Below, one piece after another: positions 46,971 through 62,187 of a stretch of DNA of 64,000 bases (within the stretch, counting starts at the first letter, position 1; every line of letters starts with the position of its first letter). Origin of the DNA: Streptomyces sp. Tue 6430 (lineage in GTDB: Bacteria; Actinomycetota; Actinomycetes; Streptomycetales; Streptomycetaceae); NCBI GenBank assembly GCA_021568835.1, contig JAKGSH010000010.1, positions 1,240,001 to 1,304,000 on the forward strand, in the 5' to 3' direction. Below the pieces are notes generated by a model. The model was not told the origin of the DNA. It searched no databases and saw only the letters and a list, made by a program, of their open reading frames with translations. Both the position numbers and the translations under genes were made by a program.

Positions 46971-47093
46971 ATGGCCGGCTTCCAGCAGCACACCGCGACG
47001 GGTCGTCACGACCTCGAGCCGTTCTGGCCCTCCCGTCAGCACCACGACTTCGACCGGGTGTGTTGCCGCGCGACGAACGCGCCGGCCCTCTAA
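46971..47093 (+). CDS. Candidate 40-residue leaderless ORF
   Basis: ATG 46971 to TAA 47091 encodes 40 residues beginning MAGFQQHTATGRHDLEP and ending in VCCRATNAPAL. TTCAAT at 46959-46964 lies six bases before the ATG, the common leaderless spacing. Two terminators upstream separate it from glnII. It precedes the winged-helix regulator by 113 bases. The Cys-Cys pair and the TAA stop, rare in such GC-rich DNA, are notable. It could be a small protein or a regulatory upstream ORF. Confidence 0.5.
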   Translation: MAGFQQHTATGRHDLEPFWPSRQHHDFDRVCCRATNAPAL

Positions 47094-47206
47094 AGCCGTA
47101 CCCCGGTCTTCGGCCGGCGCGAACGACGTACGTCCCCGACGAGCCCGACCACACATCGCGGCCGTCGCCTCCCGACGAACCTCTCGCGCGAAAGAGCTGA
47201 CCTCTC

Positions 47207-47854
47207 ATGGCGACCACTCGTTCCCTCCACGACGCCTCCGTCCTCCCCGCCTCCGCCCTCCACGACGCCTCCGCCCTCCCCGCCCCGGCCCGGCACCGCC
47301 TCCGCGCGGTGGACCGCGACGAGGTCGCGGACGTAGCGGACGTCGCGGACTTCCTGCCGCCGGGTGCCACCTGGCTGCCCGCTCCCCCGCACACCCTGCC
47401 CACCCTGCCGGGGCAGCCGCCGATGATCGGCTACCTGGTGCTCGTCCCGGCCGACCGGCAGCCGCCGTTCCCGTTCACGGCGGTGCCCGACGGGCCCGCG
47501 ACGGACCGGCGGACGACGGACCGGCAGGCGGCGGACCGGCACGGGGCCCCGGCCGCCGGTGAGGCGGGCGTGCGGATCGACCCCGTGCAGCGCACCGCCC
47601 GGGTGAGCGGACGGGAACTCGACCTGACCTACCTGGAGTTCGAGCTGCTCGCGCATCTCGTCGCGCACCCGAACCGGGTGCACACCCGCGACCGGCTCGT
47701 CACCACCGTGTGGGGCTACGGGCATGTGGGCGACGGCCGTACCGTCGACGTCCACATCGCCCGGCTGCGCCGCAAGCTGGGCGCGGAGCACCGCCGGACG
47801 ATCCAGACGGTGCGCCGGGTGGGCTACAAGTACACGCCGCCGACCGGTTCGTGA
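47207..47854 (+). CDS. Orphan winged-helix (OmpR/PhoB-type) regulator without receiver domain
   Basis: The 215-residue protein has a low-complexity N-terminus with an Asp/Val-rich repeat (DVADVADF). A C-terminal trans_reg_C domain follows from about 120 to the end: LDLTYLEFELLAHLVAHPN, HTRDRLVTTVWGYGHVGDGRTVDVHIARLRRKLG (shown in parts) and VRRVGYKYTPP. No receiver Asp is present, so it is not a classical response regulator. Targets are unknown; its place after glnII is suggestive only. Confidence 0.88.
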   Translation: MATTRSLHDASVLPASALHDASALPAPARHRLRAVDRDEVADVADVADFLPPGATWLPAPPHTLPTLPGQPPMIGYLVLVPADRQPPFPFTAVPDGPATDRRTTDRQAADRHGAPAAGEAGVRIDPVQRTARVSGRELDLTYLEFELLAHLVAHPNRVHTRDRLVTTVWGYGHVGDGRTVDVHIARLRRKLGAEHRRTIQTVRRVGYKYTPPTGS

Positions 47855-47914
47855 TCCTCTGCTGACGGCAGAGCACGGTTCCCTCCCGGCGGCGGACCGG
47901 GCACAGTCACCGGC

Positions 47915-48933
47915 ATGAGACTTCTGGTGCTGGGTGGTACGGAGTTCGCGGGACGGGCCGTCGTCGAGGCGGCCCTCGGGCGCGGCTGGGAGGTGACGGT
48001 CCTCAACCGGGGACGGCACGCGTCCGTCCCGGCACGCGGACCCTGGTCGGCGACCGGACCGCGCCCGGCGGCCTCGCCGCGCTGGAGGACGGCGAGTGGG
48101 ACGCCGTCGTCGACACCTGGTCGGCGGCGCCCCGCGCGGTGCACGAGGCGGCGCGGCTGCTGCGGGGCCGCGCCGGCCGGTACGTGTACGTGTCGAGCTG
48201 CTCGGTGTACGCCTGGGCGCCGCCTGCCGGGTACGCCGAGGACGCGCCGCTGGTCGAGGGCGCCGAGCCCGGCGCGGAGCAGACCGACTACGCCCGCGAC
48301 AAGCGGGGCGGCGAGCTGGCGGTCGTCGACGCGTTCGGCGCGGCGAACTCCGTGCTGGTGCGGGCCGGGCTGATCCTCGGGCCGTACGAGAACGTCGGCC
48401 GGCTGCCCTGGTGGCTGAACCGGATCGCCCGCGGCGGCCCGGTCCTGGCACCGGGGCCGCGCGAACTGCCCCTGCAGTACGTCGATGTCCGCGACCTCGC
48501 CGAGTGGATCCTCGGAGCGGTGGAGCGGGAACTGAGCGGGCCGTTCAACCTGATGAGCCCTCAGGGGCACGCCACGATGGGTGAGTTGCTGGAGGCGTGC
48601 GTGCGGGTCACCGGCGGCCCGGCCGAACTGCGCTGGACCGCGCCGGAGACCGTCCTCGCCGCGGGCATCGAGCCGTGGACCCAGCTGCCCGTGTGGGTGC
48701 CGCCGGGCAGCGACCTGCACGACGCCCTGCACGCGGCGGACGTCTCACGGGCCCTCGCCACCGGACTGAGCTGCCGGCCGGTCGGGGAGACCGTCGCCGA
48801 CACCTGGCGGTGGCTGCGGGAGATCGGCGGCGAGGCCCCGCAGCGCCCGGACCGGACGCGGAAGGGCCTGGACCCGGAGGTGGAGGCGAAGGTGCTGGCG
48901 GAGGCGACGGCGACGGCGACGGGCACTCGGTAG
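47915..48933 (+). CDS. NAD-dependent epimerase/reductase, extended SDR (one frameshift)
   Basis: The N-terminus MRLLVLGGTEFAGRAVVEA is a Rossmann GGTxFxG motif. After GRHASVP one C is missing at 48028-48030. Restoring it gives GTRTLVGDRTAPGGLAALE. Later motifs are VYVSSCSVYAW, DYARDKRGGELAV (the Tyr-x-x-x-Lys pair) and GLILGPYENVGRLPWWL. Corrected length is 339 residues. It resembles isoflavone-reductase or nucleoside-sugar epimerase-like SDRs. The substrate is not clear. Confidence 0.88.
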
Positions 48934-49050
48934 CGGGGGCGCCGACCCCGCCCGGCGGACGGGGCACCGCGGCAGGTGTACCTGGCCCCACCCCCCGGTC
49001 CGGGGGCCCGGCCCAGTGTCCCCGGCCGGCGGGTCGGCCAGACTGACGGC

Positions 49051-50319
49051 ATGAACACCACCACGAAGGGCGAGAGCGACGGCTCCGGGATCCGGGGCGT
49101 GCTGCGTGCCGCCGGGCGCGGGTTCGTGCTGGCCGTCGCCTCCCTCCCGCTCGCCGTCCTGTGCTTCTCCCTCACCGCCGTCTCGATCGCCCTGATCCCC
49201 ATCGGTGTCGGCCTCGTGACCACGCCGTACGTCCTGACCGGCGTGCGCCTGTTCGCCGACCGGCGGCGGGCGCTCGCCGCCGCGTGGGGCGGGGTGAGCA
49301 TCCCGTCGGTGTACCGGCCGGCACCCGAGGACGCCAACCCCTGGGCGCGCACCTTCGCGATGCTGCGGGACCCGGCGACCTGGCGGGACCTGCGGTGGCT
49401 GCTGGTGGACATGACCGCGGGGTTCGTGACGGCGCTGCTGCCCGCGGTCCTGGTCCTCTACCCGCTGGAGGGCTTCACGCTGGCGCTCGGGCTGTGGCGC
49501 GTGTACGGGGACGACCCCTACTGGTACGGGTTCGTGCCCGTGTCCGACCAGCTCTCCGCGCTCGGCGCCGCCGCCCTGGGCGCCGTCCTGCTGGTCGTCG
49601 CCCACCGGTACACGGTCGGCGCCCTCGGGCTCCACTTCCGCCTCACCCGCGCCGTCCTCGCCCCGACCCAGGCCGAACTCGCCGAACGCGTACGCGTGTT
49701 GACGCAGACGCGGCGGGACGCCGTGGACACCTCGGCCTCCGAGCTGCGGCGCATCGAGCGCGACCTGCACGACGGCGCCCAGGCCCGCCTGGTGGCGATG
49801 GGCATGGATCTCGGGACCGTGGAGATGCTCGTCGACAAGGACCCCCAGCAGGCCAAGCAGCTCCTCGCCCAGGCCCGCCGGTCCTCCGCCGACGCCCTCG
49901 CCGAACTGCGCGACCTGGTGCGCGGCATCCATCCGCCGGTGCTCGCCGAACGCGGTCTGGGCGACGCCGTGCGGGCGTTGGCGCTGCGGATGCCGACGGC
50001 CACCGAGGTGAGTGTGGACCTGCCCGGCCGGGCGGACGCCCCCGTGGAGTCGGCGGCGTACTTCGCGGTCAGCGAGGTGCTCACCAACGCGGTCAAGCAC
50101 TCCGGCGCCGACCGGATCTGGATCGACGCGCACCACGCGGACGGCCACCTGCGGATCTCCGTCACGGACAACGGCAGGGGCGGCGCGGCGATCGGCGCCG
50201 GGTCGGGGCTGGCCGGGGTCGAGCGGCGGCTGGGTACATTCGACGGCGTCCTGGCCGTCAGCTCCCCGGCGGGCGGCCCCACCATGGTGACCATGGAGAT
50301 TCCGTGCGTGTTGTCCTAG
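49051..50319 (+). CDS. Sensor histidine kinase (HisKA_3 type)
   Basis: The 422-residue protein has a membrane-embedded sensor-like part (about 20-200, at least four helices, and a segment like the Streptomyces DUF4118/PspC-free sensor type). It then has the phosphoacceptor RRIERDLHDGAQARLVAMGMDLG and the ATPase region (SEVLTNAVKHSGADR, VTDNGRGGA). The ATG at 49051 follows CAGACT by six bases, so the mRNA may be leaderless. It overlaps the response regulator by 16 bases. Confidence 0.92.
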   Translation: MNTTTKGESDGSGIRGVLRAAGRGFVLAVASLPLAVLCFSLTAVSIALIPIGVGLVTTPYVLTGVRLFADRRRALAAAWGGVSIPSVYRPAPEDANPWARTFAMLRDPATWRDLRWLLVDMTAGFVTALLPAVLVLYPLEGFTLALGLWRVYGDDPYWYGFVPVSDQLSALGAAALGAVLLVVAHRYTVGALGLHFRLTRAVLAPTQAELAERVRVLTQTRRDAVDTSASELRRIERDLHDGAQARLVAMGMDLGTVEMLVDKDPQQAKQLLAQARRSSADALAELRDLVRGIHPPVLAERGLGDAVRALALRMPTATEVSVDLPGRADAPVESAAYFAVSEVLTNAVKHSGADRIWIDAHHADGHLRISVTDNGRGGAAIGAGSGLAGVERRLGTFDGVLAVSSPAGGPTMVTMEIPCVLS

Positions 50320-50954
50320 CCGAAGACCTGTTCCTGCTCCGGGACGGACTCGTCCGGCTCCTGGAGGCGTTCGGCTTCGAGGTGGCCGCCGCCGTCGAGA
50401 GCGGACCCGAGCTGGAACGGGCCCTCGCCGAACTCGAGCCGGACGTCGCCGTCGTCGACGTCCGGCTCCCGCCGACCCACACCGACGAGGGCCTCCAGTG
50501 CGCGCTGCGGGCCCGGCGGGAGCGGCCCGGACTGCCGGTGCTGGTCCTCTCCCAGCACGTGGAGCAGCTGTACGCGCGCGAACTGCTCGCCGACGGCAGC
50601 GGCGGCGTCGGCTATCTGCTGAAGGACCGGGTCTTCGACGCGGAGCAGTTCGTGGACGCCGTACGGCGGGTCGCGGCGGGCGGGACGGCGATGGACCCGC
50701 AGGTGATCCAGCAGTTGCTGGCCCGGCACGGCGGCGACCGGCCGCTGGCCCGGCTGACACCGCGCGAGCGGGAGGTGATGGAGCTGATGGCGCAGGGCCG
50801 GTCGAACACGGCGATCGCCCAGAAGATGGTCGTCACCGAGCGGGCCGTGGCGAAGCACACCGCCAACATCTTCATCAAGCTGGGCCTGGAGGTCTCGGAC
50901 GACGACAACCGGCGGGTCCTCGCCGTGCTGGCCTATCTGGACCGGGACCGGTGA
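50304..50954 (+). CDS. NarL/LuxR-family response regulator
   Basis: GTG at 50304 (RVVLAEDLFLLRDGLVRLL) begins inside the kinase gene, so translation is coupled. The 216-residue protein has receiver residues Glu-Asp near 7-8, the phosphoacceptor Asp in VAVVDVRLPP, a Lys in YLLKDRV and the LuxR HTH (LTPREREVMELMAQGRSN, TERAVAKHTANIFIKLG). This pair resembles the first one in the window, but no target genes are evident. Confidence 0.93.
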   Translation: MRVVLAEDLFLLRDGLVRLLEAFGFEVAAAVESGPELERALAELEPDVAVVDVRLPPTHTDEGLQCALRARRERPGLPVLVLSQHVEQLYARELLADGSGGVGYLLKDRVFDAEQFVDAVRRVAAGGTAMDPQVIQQLLARHGGDRPLARLTPREREVMELMAQGRSNTAIAQKMVVTERAVAKHTANIFIKLGLEVSDDDNRRVLAVLAYLDRDR

Positions 50955-51124
50955 CGATCACAACCACCGTTCCCCATAAGCCAGTTGGAACGGAATTGTC
51001 CCACGGGCCGCTCATCGATTTCCGGGACCGCTGAACACCTGCGGGGTGGCGTGCGTATGGAGAGGCGCCGCTTCATCCTGTCGGGCGCCTCGATGCTGCC
51101 CCGCAAGGAAGTCAGAGGAGTTCC

Positions 51125-52678
51125 ATGGGACGCAACACACGTAAACGCCGTTCGTCGATGGCCAACAAGGCCATAGCCGCGTCGGCGGCCCTAGCGCTCG
51201 GTGGGGGCGGGCTGATCTGGGCGAACTTCTACGCTTCGGCGCACGAGTCGAAGAACTCGTCGCAGAACCAGACCAAGGCCGCCGCCGCGCAAGTGGCCAC
51301 CATCTCCTGCCCCGACGTGGGGCAGAAGCTGACGAACGTGCCCGGTGGGGCGCGTTCGGGGGTCGACAGGGAGCTGGCGAACCTCGACAAGCAGATCACC
51401 GAGGCCTACGCCCGGCTCGCCTCCACGCGCCAGGCGCAGACCAACGACGCGGGCTTCGTGCAGAACGCGATCGTCGGCCCCCTGAAGGAGAAGCGGGCCG
51501 CCACGATCGACCGGATCCGCATCAACATCCAGCGCGCGGGCGGTCAGGTCCAGGACCTGAGCCCGCTCGCCGCCTGCACCACGCAGGGCGCGCAGACCAA
51601 CGCGGGCGGCGGCCAGAACGGCGGCCAGCAGAACGGCGGTCAGCAGAACAACGGTGGCCAGCAGAACGGCGGCCAGAACAACGGCGGTCAGCAGAACGGC
51701 GGCGGCCAGAACGGCGGTCAGCAGGGCAACGGCGGCCAGGGCGGCAACGGCCCGACGGCGGCGGACTTCGTCGACATCACCAAGGCCCCGCGGAACGCCC
51801 AGCTCGGCGTGGGGGCCAACGGTCTGGCCGCGAACGGCAACGGCGGATCGCGCGGCACCTTCACCACCTCCTGCGGCACCAACGGCAACGACAACCACAA
51901 CACGGACAACGTGATCGTCGCCCCCGGTGTCACCAACGGCGCGCACCACCTGCACGACTACGTCGGCAACCAGAACAACGACGCGTTCGCCAGTGACCAG
52001 GAGCTGGCCGCGGCCGGGACCAGCTGCCAGAACCAGGGCGACAAGTCGTCGTACTTCTGGCCGGTGCTGCGGGTGCAGGACGGTTCGCAGGACTTCGACC
52101 AGAACAACGACGGCGGCGGCAAGGAGGGCAACGTCGGCAAGATCCTCCAGCCGGCCCAGGCCCAGCTGAAGTTCGTCGGCAACAAGCGGGGCAAGGTCGT
52201 CGCGATGCCGACGGCGCTGCGCATCATCACCGGTGACGCCAAGGCCTTCGTCAACGGCAACGCCAACGCCAACGTCAACTGGAGCTGCACCGGCTTCGAG
52301 AACAAGGTGCAGCTGGAGGACAAGTACCCGATCTGCCCGCAGGGCAGCCAGGTCGTCCGAACGACCAACTTCCAGAGCTGCTGGGACGGTCAGAACATCG
52401 ACAGCGCCAACCACCGTACGCACGTGGCGTTCGTGCAGGCGAACGGCACCTGCGCCAACGGTTTCAAGGCGATCCCGCAGCTCCAGGTCCGGCTGGTCTA
52501 CAACGTCCCCGCGCCGAAGATCCAGAACGGGCAGGTCGTGAACCCGTACGCGGTGGACAGCTTCCCGGAGAACCTGCACAAGCCGATCACCGACCACAAC
52601 GACTTCATCAACTTCTTCTCCCAGAACACGATGAACAAGATGGTCAACTGCATCAACACCGGCAAGCGGTGCAAGTGA
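51125..52678 (+). CDS. DUF1996 secreted protein with Asn/Gln/Gly-rich linker
   Basis: The 517-residue protein starts [16 protein letters not shown] after AGAGGAG. It has a signal or anchor helix to about 38, a Cys-bracketed helical region (TISCPDVGQ ... LAACTTQG), a long NGGQQ-type repeat linker (about 160-215) and a C-terminal DUF1996-like domain. That domain has [41 protein letters not shown] and [10 protein letters not shown], with paired cysteines. DUF1996 proteins are extracellular, with unclear enzymatic roles. The linker is encoded by a minisatellite-like repeat. Confidence 0.88.
   Translation: MGRNTRKRRSSMANKAIAASAALALGGGGLIWANFYASAHESKNSSQNQTKAAAAQVATISCPDVGQKLTNVPGGARSGVDRELANLDKQITEAYARLASTRQAQTNDAGFVQNAIVGPLKEKRAATIDRIRINIQRAGGQVQDLSPLAACTTQGAQTNAGGGQNGGQQNGGQQNNGGQQNGGQNNGGQQNGGGQNGGQQGNGGQGGNGPTAADFVDITKAPRNAQLGVGANGLAANGNGGSRGTFTTSCGTNGNDNHNTDNVIVAPGVTNGAHHLHDYVGNQNNDAFASDQELAAAGTSCQNQGDKSSYFWPVLRVQDGSQDFDQNNDGGGKEGNVGKILQPAQAQLKFVGNKRGKVVAMPTALRIITGDAKAFVNGNANANVNWSCTGFENKVQLEDKYPICPQGSQVVRTTNFQSCWDGQNIDSANHRTHVAFVQANGTCANGFKAIPQLQVRLVYNVPAPKIQNGQVVNPYAVDSFPENLHKPITDHNDFINFFSQNTMNKMVNCINTGKRCK
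51606..51750. repeat. In-frame minisatellite coding the NGGQQ linker
   Basis: Units like GGCGGCCAGAACGGCGGTCA recur with variations in multiples of three bases, so copy changes alter linker length but not frame. Confidence 0.8.
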
Positions 52679-52721
52679 GTGACGGTCCGACCGGACACCC
52701 GGAGCACTGACACCGGGAGTG

Positions 52722-52764
52722 CGTGAGAGGCGGCGGTGAGGAATCCTCACCGCCGCCTCTCACG
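52722..52764. terminator. Long hairpin between DUF1996 gene and the lipoprotein
   Basis: Perfect 21-bp arms (52722-52742 with 52744-52764) lie between two convergent genes. Confidence 0.9.
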
Positions 52765-52831
52765 TCGTCCGCGTCCCGTGCACGGGCACCGAGGTCCCCC
52801 GAACGGGAACTCAGCCACCGCGAACGGGAAC

Positions 52832-53269
52832 TCAGTGCCCCGAGTGCGTCGCGCCGCCCTGCGAGGGCTCGTGCGCGGAGTGGTCCGTGCCCTCCTCGAT
52901 GTCGCCGCCGAGCGTGTTCCGCAGCGCCGTGACGGTGCTGGTCTCCTCCCCCACGGCCACCCACTTGCGGCCGACCAGGTAGTGCCCGCCGTAGTCCTTG
53001 GCGCCGTTGATCCACTCGCGCTGGCCGCGGTCGGTGGCGAAGGTCAGCAGGATGAACTTGCCGTCGGCGTTCCTGCAGAGCGCCTGCCGGAGCTCGTCGG
53101 CGTCGGTCTGCATGTCGGGCGTGCACTTCACCTCGGCGGCCAGGCGCTCCAGGCTGCCGGTCGCGGTCACCGGCACACCGCTTCCCGTGTCCTCGCCGGC
53201 ACCACAGCCCGTCAGCACCACTGCCGCCGCGACTGCGGCCGCCGCGAGCGTCGGTCGGGTCACCTTCAT
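52832..53269 (-). CDS. Small secreted lipoprotein, function unknown
   Basis: The 145-residue protein has a signal peptide with lipobox VVLTGCGAG (lipidated Cys22). Its outer domain has two cysteines (VKCTPDMQ, ALCRNADGK) and the segment ILLTFATDRGQREWI. Its His-rich tail (HSAHEP ... HSGH) might bind metal. No family recognised. It is convergent with the DUF1996 gene and divergent from the sigma-like gene. Confidence 0.85.
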   Translation of the reverse strand: MKVTRPTLAAAAVAAAVVLTGCGAGEDTGSGVPVTATGSLERLAAEVKCTPDMQTDADELRQALCRNADGKFILLTFATDRGQREWINGAKDYGGHYLVGRKWVAVGEETSTVTALRNTLGGDIEEGTDHSAHEPSQGGATHSGH

Positions 53270-53393
53270 CTGTTCCTCCCTGCGAAAGCCTCGCTCTGGA
53301 TACGGCTCCCGCGCCCGGTCCGCTCAACGTACCCGCGTCCCGGAGCGGCCCGGCCGGCGGTGACCATCGTCCGGCTCGCTCGTTCTGCTGGAC

Positions 53394-55308
53394 GTGCAGT
53401 CACAGGATGTCGCCCCACGCCCCGCACCCGGTTCCCGCGCCGGCCGGACCGTCGACGTCGAGCAGGCCGAGGCCGCGCTCGTCGAGCACTACCCGCGTCT
53501 GGTCCGGCTCGCCTATCTGGTGCTGCCCCCGGCCGCGGCCGCGGTCGGCGCGTCCTCGCCGCCCACGCCCTCGTCCAGCGGGCCCTCCCCCGCCGCCGCA
53601 CCCCTGCCGCGGCCGTTCCGTCCCAGTCCGACGCCCGTGACGGCGACCCCGGTTACGCCTACGTCCGCCTGCGCGTCGTCCGTACGGCGCTGGAGGCGGG
53701 ACTGCCGCTGCGGCGCCGGGGCCGGCGCGCGCACCTGCCGCCACCGCTGCCCCAGGTGTGGGGGCTGCGGCTCTTCCCGCACTCCGGCGGGGCCGACGAA
53801 CTCGCCCTGGACCAGCGGCTGTCCAGAGTGTCGGGCCCGGCCCGCGCCGCCTACGTCCTGCGCGGCCTGGAGAGGCTCCCCGACGGCGACGTGCGCGAGG
53901 TGCTGACCGCGGCCGGCGTCGACGACGTGCGCGCCGCGCTGCGGGAGGCCGACACCGTCCCCGCGCGGTACGCGCTGCTCGAGTCCCCGAGTTCGACCCC
54001 TGTGCGCTCCAGGCCCGCCCCACCGACCTGGTGCGGCGGCGCCGGCACACCAAGGCGGCACTCGCCGCCGCTGCCGCGCTCGCCGTGTGCGGCGCGCTGG
54101 TCGCGCTGCCCGGTGACGGCTGGGGGCCCGACGGCGCGGCCGCCCCGGCGTACGCGCGGAATCCGGCGGCCGAGGCCGCCCTCGATCCGGGGCGGCTGGT
54201 GAAGGTCCCGCCCGCCGCCTGGAAGACCTCCGCGCGCACCGACTTCTCCGTCTGGCCCGCACGCGGCGACCGCACCGACGACGACGCGCTGCTGCGCCGC
54301 GCCCTCGCCGTCTGGGCCCGCCCCGGCGAGCGGGTCCGCGTCTCCTCGACGCCCGGCACCCCGTCCGGCGGACCGGCCGGCCCGCCCCAGCTGCTGTACG
54401 CGGGCGACGCCGCCACGGCCCGCGTGGTCATCCTGTACGACGGTCTGCGCATCGCCCGCTACGCCGAGCCGAAGGACGGCACGACGGGCGCGGCGCTGGA
54501 CTTCGCGCGGGTGGACGGCGCGACCGGCGCCGAGGCCGCGGCGGTGGTCCTGGACCGGGCCGACGGCAACGTCCGCTACCTGACGGCGCCCTGGGTGTCG
54601 AAGGCGGCCGAGCGGGACCTGTCGAAGCCGGGCGCCGGACTGATGGACCTGACCCTGGCCGAGGGCATCACCTCGCCGCTGTCCAGCCCCGCCACCCGTT
54701 CCGGCGCCTGCACCACGTGGAACGTGCTCGAGGTGTCCGACGCCTCCGGGTCGTACCTGCTGAGCGATCTCGGCGAGCTGGTGCCCGCCCGGCTGACCGC
54801 CGGCAGGCCCACCGCGCCGAAGGAGGCGACCGGCGCGGAGGCACTGCGCACCTGGGCGCCGTTCGCCTGCTCCCTGGGCGAGATGCGCGCGCGGGGCGTG
54901 CGGTCGGTCAACGCCTGGGCGTACGCGCGCCAGCCGCTGCCCGACGCGGGCGGGCAGGCCGGCTGGGTGTGCACCCGCGCCGACACCTGGCGGGGCGCCG
55001 GGAGCCGGGTGCTGGCCCAGTTCCACACGCCGGGCGGCCTGTTCGGCGCGGTCACGGCGCAGGCCGACGACGTCGCGGCGTGCGGTCCGCGTGACCCGCA
55101 CGTGCTGGCCGGGGTGCTGTGGAAGTCCGAGCCGGGCACCTGGTACCTCCTCGCCGCCGGTGACAAGGACACCGCGTCGGTGCGCGCGACGGGCGGGGTG
55201 AGCGGGTCCGGCGAGGGCAACCTGCTGGCCGTGCCGGCGCGGCAGGGCGCGCAGGCCGGGCTGGAGGGGACGCTGGAGGACGGGCGGTCGGTCCACGGGC
55301 TGCGCTGA
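53394..55308 (+). CDS. Sigma-70-like cytoplasmic region fused to a membrane/extracellular domain (two frameshifts)
   Basis: GTG at 53394. The N-terminal 190 or so residues resemble a degraded ECF sigma factor (VEQAEAALVEHYPRLVRLAYLVLP; then RAAYVLRGLERLPDGDVREVL, quoted in part). One helix (AALAAAAALAVCGALVALPG) leads to a large outer domain with two paired cysteines. Two single-base losses are seen: near 53548-53552 (giving GRRVLAAHALVQRAL) and in TCCCC at 53990-53993 (giving LLESPEFDPC). Corrected length is 638 residues. Function unknown. Loss of sigma function is likely, given poor conservation. Confidence 0.78.
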
Positions 55309-55436
55309 GGGCCGGCCCCGGAGGCACGGACGGGGCGCGGGCAGGGGCACGGACGGAGGCGCGGACGGGAACGCCCTGTGAACACCGTGGCCGGTCCGAT
55401 CCGTTCGCGTCCGGATTCGATCGGTAAGGTGTTCGT

Positions 55437-56126
55437 ATGACTACCGGGGTTCGCCGCAGGATGGGCGTGGAGGAGCGGCGGCAGCAGCTGATCGGCGTCG
55501 CTCTCGAACTGTTCGCCCGCCGTTCCCCCGACGAGGTCTCCATCGACGAGATAGCCGCGGCCGCGGGAATCTCGCGGCCGCTCGTCTATCACTACTTCCC
55601 CGGCAAACTCAGCCTGTACGAAGCCGCGTTGAAGCGGGCCTCGGAGGACCTGGCGAGCCGGTTCAGCGAGCCGCACGAGGGGCCGCTGGGGGCCCGGCTG
55701 CTGCGGGTGATGGGCCGGTACTTCGACTTCGTCGACGCGCACGGCCCCGGGTTCTCGGCCCTGATGCGCGGCGGCCCGGCGGTCGGCTCCTCCACCACGA
55801 ACGCGCTCGTCGACTCCGTGCGCCAGGCCGCCTACGAGCAGATCCTGTCGCACCTGGGAGTCGCCGAGGCGCCCGCGCGGCTCGAGCTGGTCGTCCGGTC
55901 CTGGATCTCGCTCGCCGAGTCGACCGCGCTGATCTGGCTGGACGGGCGGCGCGTCCCCCGCGAGGAGCTGGAGGTCAAGCTCGTGCGCGACTTCGCCGCC
56001 CTCACCGCCGTCACCGCCGCCTACGACGAGGAACTGCGCGCCCTGCTGCGGCCGGCCCTGAGCGGGGAACCGGCCGACGGCCCGTTCGCCGGCCTGCTGA
56101 CCCGGCTGGTCGCGCTGGCGTCGTAG
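55437..56126 (+). CDS. TetR-family transcriptional regulator
   Basis: The 229-residue protein has the TetR HTH (RRQQLIGVALELFARR, SIDEIAAAAGISRPLVYHYFPGK) and a helical effector domain. ATG at 55437 lies six bases after TAAGGT (55425-55430), so it is probably leaderless. The neighbours (tautomerase convergent, sigma-like upstream) do not reveal its targets. Confidence 0.93.
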   Translation: MTTGVRRRMGVEERRQQLIGVALELFARRSPDEVSIDEIAAAAGISRPLVYHYFPGKLSLYEAALKRASEDLASRFSEPHEGPLGARLLRVMGRYFDFVDAHGPGFSALMRGGPAVGSSTTNALVDSVRQAAYEQILSHLGVAEAPARLELVVRSWISLAESTALIWLDGRRVPREELEVKLVRDFAALTAVTAAYDEELRALLRPALSGEPADGPFAGLLTRLVALAS

Positions 56127-56204
56127 GACGGGGGGACGAGGGGGACGGGAGGACGAGTGAGGACGGGGGGAACGGGCCGGGAAGACCTCCTGCGCCCCGT
56201 CCTT

Positions 56205-56561
56205 CTAGGCCTCGTGCTTGCGGTACGACGGGTCGAGGTCGCGTACCTCGGCTGAGGCGTGCAGGACCGTTTCGGCCGCGGGCTTCACGTGCTGCCGGAG
56301 CAGTTCCAGGACCGTCTCGGTGAGCCTGGCCTTGGTCTCCTCGGTGCGGCCGGCCAGCAGGGCGATGTGGACGTGCACGATGGCGTGGCCCTCGGTGTCG
56401 GGGCCGACGACGGCGTCCTCGGTGCGGCGGAACCGCGTCTTGCAGGCAGGCGGCTTGGCCGCCGCGATCTCGACCACGGCCCGGTGCAGCGCGGTGGCGA
56501 AACCGGGCCGGTCGAAGTCGTCGGTGAGCCGGTCGGAGTAGTCGACGGTGATCTGCGGCAT
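56205..56561 (-). CDS. Tautomerase-superfamily protein, CHMI-like
   Basis: The 118-residue protein starts MPQITVDYSDRLTDDFD. After Met removal the catalytic Pro1 is exposed, as in 5-carboxymethyl-2-hydroxymuconate isomerase. An AGAAGGGG ribosome site fits ATG 56561 better than the GTG two codons upstream. Other features are CKTRFRRTEDAVVG and HVHIALLAGR. There is no homoprotocatechuate operon here, so the substrate may differ. Confidence 0.85.
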   Translation of the reverse strand: MPQITVDYSDRLTDDFDRPGFATALHRAVVEIAAAKPPACKTRFRRTEDAVVGPDTEGHAIVHVHIALLAGRTEETKARLTETVLELLRQHVKPAAETVLHASAEVRDLDPSYRKHEA

Positions 56562-56611
56562 GGGCACCCCTTCTGGACGGCCCGGTGGTGGGCGACGGGG
56601 TCAGCCTAGGG

Positions 56612-56644
56612 GGCGACACGCGGGCCGGCGGCCCGCGTGTCGCC
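56612..56644. terminator. Hairpin between tautomerase and amylopullulanase
   Basis: A 15-bp perfect stem (56612-56626 with 56630-56644) and GGC loop lie downstream of the amylopullulanase in its reading direction. Confidence 0.85.
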
Positions 56645-56653
56645 CACCGGACA

Positions 56654-56696
56654 CCCCGGTGGAGCAGACCCGGGTTCGAGGTCTGCTCCACCGGGG
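56654..56696 (-). terminator. Terminator directly after amylopullulanase
   Basis: A 17-bp perfect stem (56654-56670 with 56680-56696) and 9-nt loop begin 11 bases after the stop. With the second hairpin it forms a tandem terminator. Confidence 0.88.
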
Positions 56697-56707
56697 CGGT
56701 GCGGTTC

Positions 56708-62106
<5,399 letters not shown>

Positions 62107-62187
62107 AGGTGTGAACTCCTTGCGATTACGGCTCAGTGGGTCCGACCCCTGCGCCACGGGACGGCTGTGTCGCCGGGCGCCGGCGCG

